A program made the position numbers and the translations under genes. Shown piece by piece: positions 1 through 10,820 of a stretch of DNA of 64,000 nt. This stretch comes from Polytrichum commune. Taxonomy: Eukaryota; Streptophyta; Polytrichopsida; Polytrichales; Polytrichaceae. The notes under the pieces are model-generated. The model did not search any database. It was given only the letters and a program-made list of their open reading frames with translations, and was not told the DNA's origin. The stretch is from NCBI GenBank assembly GCA_950295325.1, contig OX485803.1, forward strand, positions 44,967,554 to 45,031,553, read 5' to 3'. Within the stretch, counting starts at the first letter, position 1; each line of letters opens with the position of its first letter.

Positions 1-153
1 GCGTGCGTACTTACCTGGTTGCTTTGGAGGGTGGTAGCAACAACGAATGTCCAAGTTCACCCTAAACTCGGAAGAACATGCCTTTCTCCCTCTTGGCTTG
101 GGCTTGAGTGGAATTCCTCAAAGGCCCTTCCTTCATAAGCTTTCATAACCTAA
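1..153. other. Intergenic DNA left of first MITE
   Basis: No gene is visible. The stretch resembles the repeat DNA on the other side of the MITE (phrases such as 'ccctcttggc' and 'aagctttcataacc'). It ends in the TAA that forms the left target duplication of the MITE at 154-649. Confidence 0.4.
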
Positions 154-649
154 GGGGCGGTTTACACTATGGACCATGAAGTCGTCCCACGTAAGAGGCC
201 TATTTTGCGTGGGACGACTTCATGGGGCGACTTCCATGGTCCGAGTTACTAAAATATTAGTTTTCATGGTTCGTGGGCCCTTCACTAGGTGTAAACCGAA
301 TGTGGACCATGAAGAATGACCATGCACCAAAAAGTGGAGTCATTAACTAAGTTGGAAAAAAAATCATTAAAAAAATCCAAAAAAATCATTAAAACGGCAT
401 TTTTCTGACATGGGCCCTTGCTATTTTTCCTAGACCACCTCTTTTGCTTGTCCCAACGGAAAACCCGTTGGACCATGGCAGTGGATAGAGTAGGCTTAAA
501 AAAACAAATTTGTGGACCTCAACCTCCGTGGTCACTCTGCCATTTTTTCCTTGGTGTAAACCCAAGTCGTCCCGGGACGACTTCAACGTCCAATCACATC
601 GCTTAGACGGCCGTGGGACGACTTCATGGTCCATAGTGTAAACCGCCCC
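154..649. mobile_element. Tourist/Harbinger-like MITE, 496 bp, TAA target duplication
   Basis: Positions 154-191 and 612-649 form a perfect 38-bp terminal inverted repeat starting GGGGCGGTTTACACTATGG. TAA lies directly outside both ends (151-153 and 650-652), the 3-bp duplication typical of PIF/Harbinger elements. The inside contains further inverted copies of the TIR core: 175-191 pairs with 208-224, and 564-583 is a perfect 20-bp palindrome. No transposase is encoded; the ORFs over it are palindrome shadows. The TIR differs from those of the other Harbinger families in the window, so its mobilising transposase is unknown. Confidence 0.9.
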
Positions 650-654
650 TAAGC

Positions 655-2093
655 TTCCTTTCCTCTTGTCAAGCTTGTAAGTGGTTGATAGAAGTTTCAA
701 AGATGAAAGGTGGATTTCAATTTGATTGATGTCGCCTTGATATGGCACCTCAAAGTTTAGGTAAGTAATTTGGGGCCAAAACACCTTACTAGTAGAACTT
801 ACTTTTAAAGACGCAAGATTGGACGTAAGCTTGAACATTGGATTGGTTCCTCGAACTTGGAGTTATTTATTTATTTATTTATTTAAGTGGGGACCACCAA
901 GATTTGGCAGGAAAGTGATGCAACATTAGCACCACTCTATTTTTTTAATACCTTGAATGAAGATCTTAGTGCAATCTCCTTGGCTCCATATTTTTTCCCT
1001 CAACCAACATGTTCACACGATTTTGAAGTTTTTGTGGTCTTACATCTTATTGTCAATTCACCCTAAGTTTCCTTTACTCTTATTGAGCTTGTTGAACTTT
1101 CAAGAATAAAAGGTGGATCATGATGTGATTGATGTCACCTTGGTCTAGTACAAAAAAAAATTAGGGTGGGTTTTCACTACGGTCCAAGACCGAAGAAACT
1201 CCAAATTTGGGCAATCATGTTGGTCAAGAGCAAAATTTAAGATCCAAAGAATTTTATATACTAGGGTCCAAGTCCAATGTATGGAAAAAAAAATTAAAAA
1301 CACACGCACACACACACACACAAATGGGCCACCATTTTCTTGCAAAATCATCTCAGTCCCAATCGCAAGAAAGTACTCCTCCTAGTTTTGGGACTTAGTC
1401 TTTAAGTTTTTCTCAAGTGTGTTGTCTGAAACTTGGCCCAAGGGGTGTTTTTGACCCCAAGTTTCTTGAGCCTAGACCCTAATGTAAACTCACCCAAAGT
1501 GCCACGCACCTCTCCATGAGGAGTGCCCGAAACACCATGGGCACAAGGGGGACCTTGGAGTGACACCCGGGACTTGTGGCGCCGTTGATGACAAGGCCCA
1601 AGTGATCCTAGTGTGGGTGGCGTTGGGAATGCCTTCCACCCACGGAGACTAGGAGTCACAAGGGTAAGGCTATGAGCTATGCGTAGCTTATGGCGTGCGG
1701 ATTCTAGAATGCTTAAGAACACCTCAATAAGAGGTGTGAGCTAGGAGATATGACAATTTGAGTGGGGCGTTGTCTCGGGATAGCGCCCTGGTACAACAAT
1801 GGCTTGGGAGTGGCTCCCGAGACTGCCAAGGTTTTAACATGCATAACCTCCTCAGTACTTGCCCGAATGGGGCAAGTGAGGAGTCCATCGTCAATTACAT
1901 GAAACGCGGATGATGTTGGATTGGTCGCTTTTGAGCATCAAAGACCATAAAAGGAAGTTATGGTGTTCTGAAGTTGTTGGGGGCTTCCAACCCCAGTGGC
2001 TGAGGGAAAATGTCTACTTGGCCCCAAGTCTTGGTAGAGAGACGAAAGGTTTCTTGATGGTGGGGTAGGGGCCGTACCAGAAGTCCTAGAGAC
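655..2093. repeat. Dispersed repeat DNA, possible arm of a non-coding element
   Basis: Roughly 655-1010 is repeated, diverged but in the same order, at about 7052-7375; a third weaker copy lies at about 1065-1280. Shared phrases include 'gaagtttcaa', 'gatttcaatt' and 'atttggcgggaaag' or its variant. A (TTTA)n run lies near 866-889 and a short (CA)n near 1308-1322. Positions 1500-2093 are G-rich and non-coding. The paired copies lie on both sides of the Harbinger element, so they may be terminal repeats of an older non-coding retroelement that the Harbinger element entered. No gene is supported here. Confidence 0.4.
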
Positions 2094-3109
2094 TTAGGGC
2101 CACTTCACACACAAGGCTGAAGGCCCATGACCACGGCAAAGGAAGAGCTCTCATTGGTCGAAAAGGCGGGGACCGTCCAAGTTGACTTCACACTTGGAGG
2201 TGGAGGCCTAAAGGACCAAAGAAAAGTTCGTGGATGAAAAGTCTACATGGAGTCCTACATGGCAGGCAATGGATAAGGGTGTATGGTTTGCCGGAATTTG
2301 CGTTAGGCCCACCTCCAAGAGGTAGGCCTGACACAAATTCCGGCAGACCATGGCAGTGAAACAGTTGTAAATGGTTGTCATGATTATTTTAATTTTTTTC
2401 CAAGAGTAATTTTTCCAGGACATAGTTATTAAAAGGAGGCATATGGTTGTTTCTCTCACATGCCCAGAAGTCGAAGTGGCTAGAGTCTGTTGTATGTGCG
2501 ATTGAAGTAGACAAATTTTTTGAGCGAAATTTTTTTAACAATTTTTGTTTCCTTCAATGGTAGGATTTTCGTAAGATGTGAGTGGATCCGAAACCCAACA
2601 ATGGAGCTAAAATTCTCCTTGGATGTCGTGGAGTCAATCACAATTCGAATTGCACGGACCCTCAATAGGAAGTAAAAATTTCAACAATTTTCAATTGTTT
2701 GCTTATGAAGATGTAGAGTTGATTGGTACACAAATGCCGCAAAATGTAGAAAGCAGTAGACATGTGAGCATTAGAGGAGAAACAAAAGATACTTCTAGGA
2801 AAGATGATGATATTGGCAAGAAGAAAAGAGGTAGGACAGTAGCTACAAAATCAAAAGAAGCACCAAAGAAAAAAAAACAAATGTGGATGAAGTGGATTTG
2901 GGAGATTCGGAAGGTGAAAAAGAGGCTCCAATTAAATGGCGAGATTATGAGATTGAAACTCTTATAGCCATTCGCGATGAAATTAAAGAGGAATTCGCCA
3001 AATCTGCAAGAAAACAAAGTATGTATTTGTATACTAGATTGATTGTTGTTAATTTCAAAAGCATAAATTGAATGAAAGTATAAAAATTTAGATACAAATT
3101 GGGCATTTT

Positions 3110-3240
3110 TAAAGGCCTTGGCCTTTGCCCCATACCCCACTTTCCTCCCATTGAGGACTTAGCCGGATCGGGGGCACCGAACTTCGAACTCGAGACCTCC
3201 TCGTTATGGATGAGGAGCCTTAGTAGGTAGTATAGACGTA
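3110..3240 (-). mobile_element. SINE-like tRNA-derived segment
   Basis: Read on the minus strand, the segment has a box-B-like GAGTTCGAAGTTC motif (near 3180-3192) preceded by a short stem-loop of the form CCTC..GAGG. It lies in the apparent first intron of the Harbinger ORF1. No target duplication was identified, so the call is tentative. Confidence 0.3.
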
Positions 3241-3659
3241 TTTGTCCCTCTCTTATAGTTGGTAGAATTTCTAGCATATTGTATTTATTCCCATTACACT
3301 ATATTCTACTATATCCCATTATACTGACTTTTATTGTTGTTGCAATCTGAAACATGAATGAATGTTTGGATTAAACTGCATGCTCGTATAGTATCCACTC
3401 TACGTAATTTTGGAAGAGCATGGTTAGCATGTAAGAAGAAATACAAAGTCTTGCTTATAGAATACAAAAATGATAAACGTTCAAAAAAAATCCAGGACAT
3501 GATAGACGAGAGTGTTAGTACTATGAGCAGATAAATATGTGGAATGGACAGCATGCAAGTGTGGTCAATTAGATGCCAACAAGTGCTCAAGAGGATAATG
3601 ACCATCACAGTATGCAGACCACACAACATAATTCACCTGCAAGCGTTGTCGTGCAAGAA

Positions 3660-4015
3660 ATGGTTTAATATATAAATATAGTGTAGAATGGTTTGAGAGT
3701 AGAGTTTAAAGAAAATAAAAATAAAACAAAAAAAATCAATAATAAAAATATAAACAAAATGGAAGGAGAAGATCAGAGGAATGAAGGAGGGAAATAAAGA
3801 GCCGTGGTTATAACCACGAAACTTGGAGTCTTTGTGTCTTTTCACATGCTCAGGGGGTAGGTGGCGCCAACTGGTAGTTATCTGCCTAGTTTTCACGAGC
3901 AGTACCAAACCACGTGGCCATTCACCTGCTCATACAGGTTCAAAGGGTTTCGAATCCGGACCAGTGTTATGACGCTTGAAGCACTTTACCAGTAGGGCTT
4001 CCGCGGCTTGGCGTT
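3660..4015 (-). mobile_element. tRNA-derived SINE-like element
   Basis: On the minus strand a box-A-like CTACTGGTAAAGTGCTT lies at 3979-3995 and a box-B-like CCGGATTCGAAACC at 3946-3959, with tRNA-like spacing. Plant SINEs have this split RNA polymerase III promoter. Downstream on the minus strand the body runs into an A/T-rich tail near 3670-3760. It sits in the apparent second intron of the Harbinger ORF1. No clear target duplication was seen. Confidence 0.45.
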
Positions 4016-4689
4016 TATCGAAGCATGCCGAAGGGATTTATATCCCATCTATTGTTTATATATTATTTGTTTTATTTTTGTTTGGCTGGAATTTGATTGG
4101 AAGAAAAAAACACACCTTTTAGAGAAACTTCAATATGATGTTTTTTGTTAGAAAATATTTATGTTATACGAAGAATGACCATTTTAGGGCTTCACTAATT
4201 TGATGTAGTTATTTTGAATTTTTTTTAACATGTCGAATTGAAGAGTTCTTTCTGGGAGTCAAGATGAAGAACTTCAATCAGAGTTTGAGCTAGATTTTTC
4301 TCTATCTCAACTACCAATTCGTATTATTTTGCCACCTAATCCTGCACCACTGCACGAGCGTCTTCAAGAAGAAGCTGGGCTTTCTCGGCGGTCAAAGCAA
4401 CCTCGTGTGGAGCAGCAGTGGCACGGAAACCTTCAACAAGATGCTCATGCATTGGTAATTTTGTTGCAAGTTGGGTGTGTTGAACCTGACACTCGAGATG
4501 TGACGTTTGAAGGAAATTTTTATGACTTAAATGATGATCAATATTCTTATTGTCTTAGGCCTATTAAAGTATATCGCGGTCATCAACGTTGGCTTGAAGG
4601 TCCAGTTAATTCATTGTCTAAGGTTGATCGTGCGGACTACGTTGCAGTTATTCTTCGACGCATCCTCAAGTTCTTGCAATTGGAGTGAA

Positions 4690-5016
4690 ATTCCTTTTGA
4701 AATTCCTTTCAATTTCATTTAGAAATATATTTGATGTTATATATTTAGTTTTTTAATATTTTCAAACTTCATCTTGTGTGATTGAAGTGTCTTAAGCCAA
4801 AATTAATTGCAACCAGAAATCTAGTATTTTTCCAAAGCAAAGACTTCTCTACCCGACAACGTTACAAAGGACCAAAAAAAATTTCAAGTTAAAATGGAAG
4901 GGTTTCTAGAACAGCTAGTTAATAATTCTTCAAATTTGATTGGATCTTTTCAGACAACAACAGATTTACTAAAAAATATGGATGCTCATATAACAGCCTT
5001 AGTATAGAAGTTATAG
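4690..5016. other. Spacer between convergent Harbinger ORFs
   Basis: A/T-rich DNA between the stop of the plus-strand ORF1 block and the end of the minus-strand transposase region. No further gene is supported. Confidence 0.4.
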
Positions 5017-6399
5017 TTACAGGCTTATATCAGAATCTGTATCTATATCCTGAAATTTCAAGTTTGAATTTTTTTGAAGTTTGATTTGCCATAAAGATTT
5101 AGCTATTGCTATATGCATATTTGTAGCTTCTATCAATAAATCTTCGTTTTTTTCATTTTCTTTTATCAAATTTTTTTTAATATCTATATCAACTACTTCT
5201 ATTCTTCTTGTATCATTTTCTGTGATACTAATATTTCTGACCTCACTTATAGCTGCTAATTCAACCCTCATTTCTTATCCTTCTCTCAATGATCTATTCT
5301 CTATACGTCTACTCAATTCTCTTTCAGCTTCTTCTATCCATTCTATATCAAATTTGTTTTTTCCAATAGTATACATATTGTGTGGTACAATACATGTAGT
5401 TATTACATCAGCCATATGTCGTAATGGTATATCGGATCTTCTCATAATGATTCTCCATCTTCCTTTCAAGATTCCGAAAGTACGTTCTACACACATGCGG
5501 GTGGAACTTTGAATAAAATTCTAATTTGCTTTGTAACCTTTTAATTCTTCTGCACATCCTTTGAATGGATATGTGCAATCTCCAATCAGCTTGTAAGGTA
5601 AGAATTTACCTTTAATGTAATCTCTTCCAACTTTTGTCAATTGAAACAATGTCCAATCATGCATACTTCTTGCCCATCCAAATTCATAATCCCAAAATAC
5701 ACATTTTGTATCTACTATACCTTGCAATAAAGCCGAATGAAATAATTTTCTGCAATAATAATCCTCTCCCCCAATTACAAGTGCAAAAATTGGAATGTGA
5801 GACCCATCGCTTGCTCCTATAATGTGAGGAATTCCATGAAGGACCTCAAATTCCTGGGTTAGAACCCTAAACCGAGCTGGACTTGGAAATTGTACAAAAG
5901 TCCCTTGCAAATGAATTCTAACCAATCTACAAAAATTTCGAACTATTTCTGAAATTGTACTTTCGGCCACCCCATATATCTCTCCTATGGTACACAAGGT
6001 ATTTCCAGTCCCAAGCCTTTGTAATGATATTGCAATTCTACTCTCAATTGAAATTGTCTCTATCATTTGTGTATTCTTCCTCTACAAATACGGACCTAAC
6101 CTTTCACAAAAAAACTTGAATGTATTGTGACATATTCGAATTCTTTATTTAAACATTTTTTCTGTGAATGAACCCAATAACAACCTATCCGTAAACCCTA
6201 CATTTCTCTCAAATGCCCACACACTACGATCGCTCATCTTCATACCCTCAAAGCAAATGCTCAAAATCATGGCATTTTCCCATTCTCCAATGAGTGCCAA
6301 TGCTTGCATATCAAGTACATGTTGCACAATCATGTGCAAACACCAATATAAAGCTAATGCAACAAGAATCCTTCTTCTTCTCTCAATGTGATCCATCAT
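5017..6399 (-). pseudogene. PIF/Harbinger DDE transposase, broken by stops and a frameshift
   Basis: The minus-strand blocks read in order MMDHIERRRRILVALALYW (from 6399), then RIAISLQRLGTG with STISEIVRNFCRLV (from 6066), then GASDGSHIPIF, GDCTYPFKGC and, after one in-frame TAG at 5521-5523, VERTFGILKGRW. The last three hold the two D and the E of the Harbinger nuclease (PF13359 type), so the catalytic triad is still visible. Breaks are a TAA after MFK (about 6147), a frame change at a T run and a TAG near 6080, the TAG at 5521, and a TAA at 5275 before an acidic tail (5271-5017). The element's enzyme would cut and join at TTA/TAA sites. This copy should not make a full protein. Confidence 0.85.
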
Positions 6400-6678
6400 G
6401 CTCTCTTTCCTTCCTCACCGATGTAAAACTCGAAAAAGAGAGTAAGAAAAGAGAGAATGAAGATATGTAACTAGTGAGGTAGGGCTGCTCCTCTTTTCTC
6501 ACTAATAAAATATGCAACTGTCTCTCAACATGGTCCATTCTCACTTCACACTATGTTTGAGGACCCGACCCCACACAAAGTGGGTAACCCACCACCCTTG
6601 GTATGGCTTTGGATGATAGTCAAGGGTCCTCACCATTCCGTGGTCATGGCCCTTGGTTCGTGTGTGAAGTGGCCCTTA

Positions 6679-9121
6679 TATGGGTGAGGTGGTGTGGTCG
6701 AACCCAGCCGAGGCCGGATGCCACGGCGTCCATGGGCATTGGCCCAACATGGGGGCATAGTTGCTTAATATGATTCGGGTTGTTATAGTGTTGCTCCGGC
6801 AACATGATGATTAACTAAAGATTGGACTTCCATGGATGGAAGTCCACATCTTATCATTGGCTACCGATTAAGTGGCGAGTCCCGAATGCAAATGTAGGAG
6901 GGTTGGTCCCCCTCCTATGGGCTAAAAGGTCTATGGTATGGGGAGCTAACCATTAGCATGACGGAATGCAAAGGGTTAGCGCTTGTGACCCTTGCTAGAA
7001 TTAAAAAATGACCAAGTTAGTTACGGGGCACTAGCAAGGGTTGCGACACAAAGCTTCCTTCTTGGCAAGTTAAGTTGTTGAAGTTTCAAGGATAAAATGT
7101 TGATTTCAATTTCATTGATGTCACCTCTAAGTGGGGTATGTTTACATTAGGGTGAGGGTCCAAGAAACTTGGGGTCTAGTACACCTTAATGGACCTTACG
7201 TTCAGATTCAAAATTGGACCAAAGCTTGAAGATTGGGTTCTCAAACTTGGATGAGTGTTTTCTTAAGTTGGGTTTGCCAACATTTGGCGGGAAAGCTATG
7301 CCACATAAGCGGCACTTTATATTTCATACCTTGGACCTAGACCTTAGTGTAGACTCCTTGGGTCCAAAGTAGAGATTCCACTCCCCCAACACTCTCATTG
7401 GATCTACCTAAATCCCCTTACAATCCTATGTGGTTGAGGTTGTACCACCCACGGCAAATCATAAAAACAAATGGGAGAGAGCTAGCCTCATGAACGGGTA
7501 CTATGTTATTGGAGTCACCGCCATTCCATATCATGTGATAATCAACATTGTGTCCAAGGAGGACACCTCTTTTCGTATTACAATTGTGACATCCCCCAAT
7601 TCACATGTCCAACTTCACCATAATGCCATCAATAACTTTGGGAAGAAAATGGAAATGGGTGTACAACACACACCTATACTATGTGTTTAGATTTCTTTGT
7701 GAAGTAGATTTTCAAGAACAACAGGTTCATCCATGCTCCAACGTACAACATACAATGAGGTCATGCATCTTCTTGAGTTTATCGTGTGGTTGCACAAGAG
7801 TAGTCATCTTAGTCAGATTGTTATACTAGTAACCATAAATTATGCCTTTTTATAAGAATATAGAATACCATCTTATTTTGGTTAAAATTGATTATGTTTG
7901 TAATATATTATAATAAAAACACATCATTTGATTATTACGGTTTACAAAATTCAATGGTAATAGGTGTCAATTCACACTGTGCATTTTGTGGACAACCTAC
8001 ACATGAGTTGAGATTCCATTTGTTACCCCCATACCCATGTCAATTTGACTAGCATTTTCCTCATTTCTCAAATTTTACATCTAATTGCTCACAAGTTACC
8101 ACTCACCGCTCATGTCTTAGCTTCCCTTTGTCTCGTCTAAGGAAGTAGCAGTGGTGTAATGATGTGTCGATCTTTAAGTTAGTTGGAGAGATGAGAAGAC
8201 AGTGATTCCGAAGCTGCTCTTCCTATAAGTACTATACTCCGGTTTTTGCAATTGACTTTTCATTCAACCTCTCCCATTCTCTTGCCTGGTTCCAGCATAA
8301 ATCATTCCATGTTGATGTGAGCTTCCTCTAGTTCCATGACCTACTTACAGAAAGAACTCTTAATTGAAGTTCGTACCCCATGCTCAACATCCTACTAACC
8401 GTCTGGACTTGCTTGGTGACAGTTTTAAGTTCCTTACAATGTTGCTTGCAATTTGGTGTAGCTTACATCTGTGTCAAGACTTCTATTAGTAGGTAAATCT
8501 TCTTTGCTTCGACCTTGCACACCAGAAGTTCGATCATCACCAGTGTCGTAATCTCCCGACACCTTGCATTCATCTCTCAAAAATTACAATCATCTATTCC
8601 TCTGTCTCTATGGACACGAACTGACCTAGTGAGAGTGTTTGTATCTTGTTATGTATTGTTGTCTATCTTTAAGTTATTGATGCCGACAGAACAACCGAGT
8701 TGGTTGAGAATTAACCTCTGCTCTTCGAAAAGTTCTAGTCTGCAAAAGACATGGAGGTGAGTCACGTGTCTGTGCTAATAGTTGTTCATCCGCAACCTTG
8801 TCAATGTGTTTTTGACTGCCGCTTGACCTTTCACTCGAAATATGCTTTCCAGTATTGGAGAAAGCTTAACAGCTGAATGTGATAGTGCAGCTGCTTGGCT
8901 TGGAGAAGTTGAAGGTGGAGCTACAGGTAAGAGGCCTTAAATGTGCAGGCAGTTTGTCGGAGAGAGGCATAACGTTTGTTTCTGTTGAAATCTACTCCGT
9001 TGGAAAAGTTGGACAGGAGACATTTTGCAGCCAAGCCCAAAAGGAACAAAAAAGGTGAAGACGTTCTTGTTTGCGAGTGTACAGCAAGATCAAGTTTCAT
9101 CTCATCAAAGATGGCGGATTG
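6679..9121. other. Intergenic DNA between Harbinger and Copia elements
   Basis: About 7052-7375 is the second copy of the dispersed repeat seen at 655-1010. The rest (7400-9121) has only short ORFs without recognisable domains. Positions 9122-9126 are the CAAAT target duplication of the Copia element; the same host DNA resumes at 14511. I see no supportable gene. Confidence 0.45.
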
Positions 9122-9126
9122 CAAAT

Positions 9127-9363
9127 TAAAGAATTTAGATACAGGAATTACTTGAGAGAATATCAAGCTTTATTAAAGTGTTGCAGAATGCACCACTGAA
9201 TCAATCCACAACAGATTAGCAATCTAAGAAAGCAGGACTATCACTCTACTTCGTGTCGCTCTGTCTACGATCGGAAAGACTAAACTACAATCTGTGCACA
9301 ATGACAATATAGCTAAACTACTTCTAACAGAAAAGAGTGGATGAAGAATACTTACATCCAACA
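9127..9363 (-). repeat. Copia 3' LTR
   Basis: This is the downstream LTR in element orientation, 237 bp, and no difference from the copy at 14269-14505 was found by eye. Its outer edge abuts CAAAT at 9122-9126, and its inner edge abuts the polypurine tract. Confidence 0.95.
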
Positions 9364-9372
9364 CTCCCACTT
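9364..9372 (-). other. Copia polypurine tract
   Basis: On the minus strand the bases AAGTGGGAG lie immediately before the 3' LTR. This is the standard position and composition of the primer for plus-strand DNA synthesis. Confidence 0.85.
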
Positions 9373-9437
9373 ATTCTTCAGACTAAAATCTACTCTTGAA
9401 TGTTCTATCTAAACTAATTAAGCAGATAAACTCCCAC

Positions 9438-10820
9438 TCATTCAGAGGAGAGTGTAGTCATGCCCATAGCTCGACGGAGCTGTTGAAACCTGTCTCTAGG
9501 TAGAGGCTTTGTAAACAAATCGGCAAGCTGAGCATTGGTGTTAATATACACATAATCAACTTCCTTCTTCTCCCATAATTCACGAACGAAGAAATACTTC
9601 AAATCAACATGTTTGGTTCGCCTGTGATAAACTGGATTCTTCACAAGTTGTATAGCACCTTGATTGTCACAATGAAGAACAACAGGAAGGGTCATATTAC
9701 AATTGAGATCAGAAAGGAAACGGGATAGCCAAATGGCCTCTTTAGATGTTTCCGCCATCGCGATGAATTCCGAGACCGTGGTAGAATCAGCTACAGAACC
9801 CTGTTTGCGGCTTGTCCAAGAAATTATACCGCCCCCAAATAAAAAACAATAGCCAGTGCGCGATTTCCGATCATCAGTATCACCTGCGAAATCAGCATCT
9901 GAAAATCCAACCATCGATAGATTGGTGTTGGAATAGAGAATACCCAAAGAAGTTGTGCCTCGCAAGTATCGAAAAATGCGTTTGACGGCTTGCCAATGGG
10001 ATTTTCGTGGGTGAGCTTGAAACTGTGCAACTTTGCTAACAGCATATGCCAAATCAGGTCGAGTGCAAACAGTAAGGTACATCAAACACCCTATTGCTTG
10101 AGAATAATCCTCCTGTATAAGCTCATCCGCAGGGTCATTACAAGCAGACAAAGTCTTGTTAGCCTCCGCAGGTGTAGTCACCACATGAGAGTCTTGCATA
10201 GAAAACCGGACAAATATGTCCTGGATATACCTGGTTTGATGAATAAATATGTTGTGGTTGATGGGATTTTGGGAAATTTGAAAACCCACAAAACAATCAA
10301 CATCTCCGTGCACGACCTTGAAGGTAGTCTCAAGATAGGCCACAATCTCATCAATATAAGTTGGTTTCAAAGAACAGATTAAACCATCATCAACCCAGAT
10401 CTCCAACATGGTGTGGATAGTCCCTGCATTTCGATAAACACAAGGGTCCCCTGAACAAGGAATGAGATCAAAATGCTTCAAGAAAGCATCAAAAGTCTTG
10501 TTCCAATAGCGAGCAGATTGTTTAAGGCCATATAAGCTTCGGAGAAGTAAACATACATGGTCAGGATAGGTGGAGCTTTGAAACCCCAGAGGCTGAATCA
10601 TATAGATGGGTTCAACGAGGTCACTATTGAGATAGGCGGTTCCTATATCAAACTGCTTCATCTTCATTTTGAGTGCTGCGGCAATAGCAAGCATGATGCG
10701 AATGGACTGATGCTTGACAACCGGACTATATGTCTCAAAGTAATCGATGTCATGTTTTTGGGTGAATCCTTTGGCTACTAAACGGGCTTTATACCTGTCA
10801 ATAGTGCCGTTAGAGTGATA
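9438..10820 (-). pseudogene. Copia gag-pol, reverse transcriptase and RNase H part
   Basis: This segment carries the Copia-type RT (RVT_2): RYKARLVAKGFTQKHDIDYF, TYSPVVKHQSIRIMLAIAAA, then YLNSDLVEPIYMIQPLGF and the active-site block WVDDGLI. RNase H follows with GFSDADFAGD, SRTGYCFLFGG, HCDNQGAIQLVKNP and the terminal ADLFTKPLPRDRF. The aspartates of the VDD and DNQ motifs are present; the usual Y before VDD is W. The frame is entered after a 1-base shift near 10817-10822, just downstream of the WVYKIK motif, and ends at a stop at 9438. The domain itself looks uninterrupted over more than 400 residues. Confidence 0.93.

Larger units (their letters stand above)
2623..4688 (+). pseudogene. Harbinger ORF1, Myb/SANT-like DNA-binding protein, broken
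   Basis: Three coding blocks are visible. Block 1 (2623 to about 3018) is basic and NLS-like (KKKRGR), then shifts frame in a run of nine A at 2869-2877, after which it reads IKWRDYEIETLIAIRDEIKE, a Myb/trihelix-type helix. A donor-like gtatgt follows at 3019. Block 2 (about 3375-3535) reads RAWLACKKKYKVLLIEYKND, the second half of the same type of domain. Block 3 (about 4245-4688) ends VAVILRRILKFLQLE and stop. In the family, ORF1 binds the element ends and helps the transposase. Exact splice sites, and whether block 3 belongs to the same gene, are inferred. The frameshift suggests loss of function. Confidence 0.65.
2097..6675. mobile_element. Full-length PIF/Harbinger transposon (decayed), 4.58 kb, TTA duplication
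   Basis: The element begins GGGCCACTTCACACACAAGG at 2097 and ends with the inverse of the same sequence at 6675. Similarity continues about 40 bp inward, including a shared CATGACCACGG. TTA lies directly outside each end (2094-2096 and 6676-6678). Inside are a Myb-like ORF on the plus strand and a DDE transposase on the minus strand, the usual two-protein layout of PIF/Harbinger elements. Both ORFs carry stops or frameshifts, so this copy is probably inactive. Two SINE-like inserts appear to lie in the ORF1 introns. Its ends and about 250 bp of left subterminal DNA recur in the MITEs at 32389, 35978 and 42240. Confidence 0.85.

Noticed and set aside
389-838. 149-codon open frame on the minus strand
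   Set aside because: It runs through the palindromic right half of the MITE at 154-649 and into dispersed repeat DNA; no domain and no support as a gene.
3940-4000. tRNA gene
   Set aside because: Box A and box B are present but no complete cloverleaf or acceptor stem can be formed; better read as a SINE.
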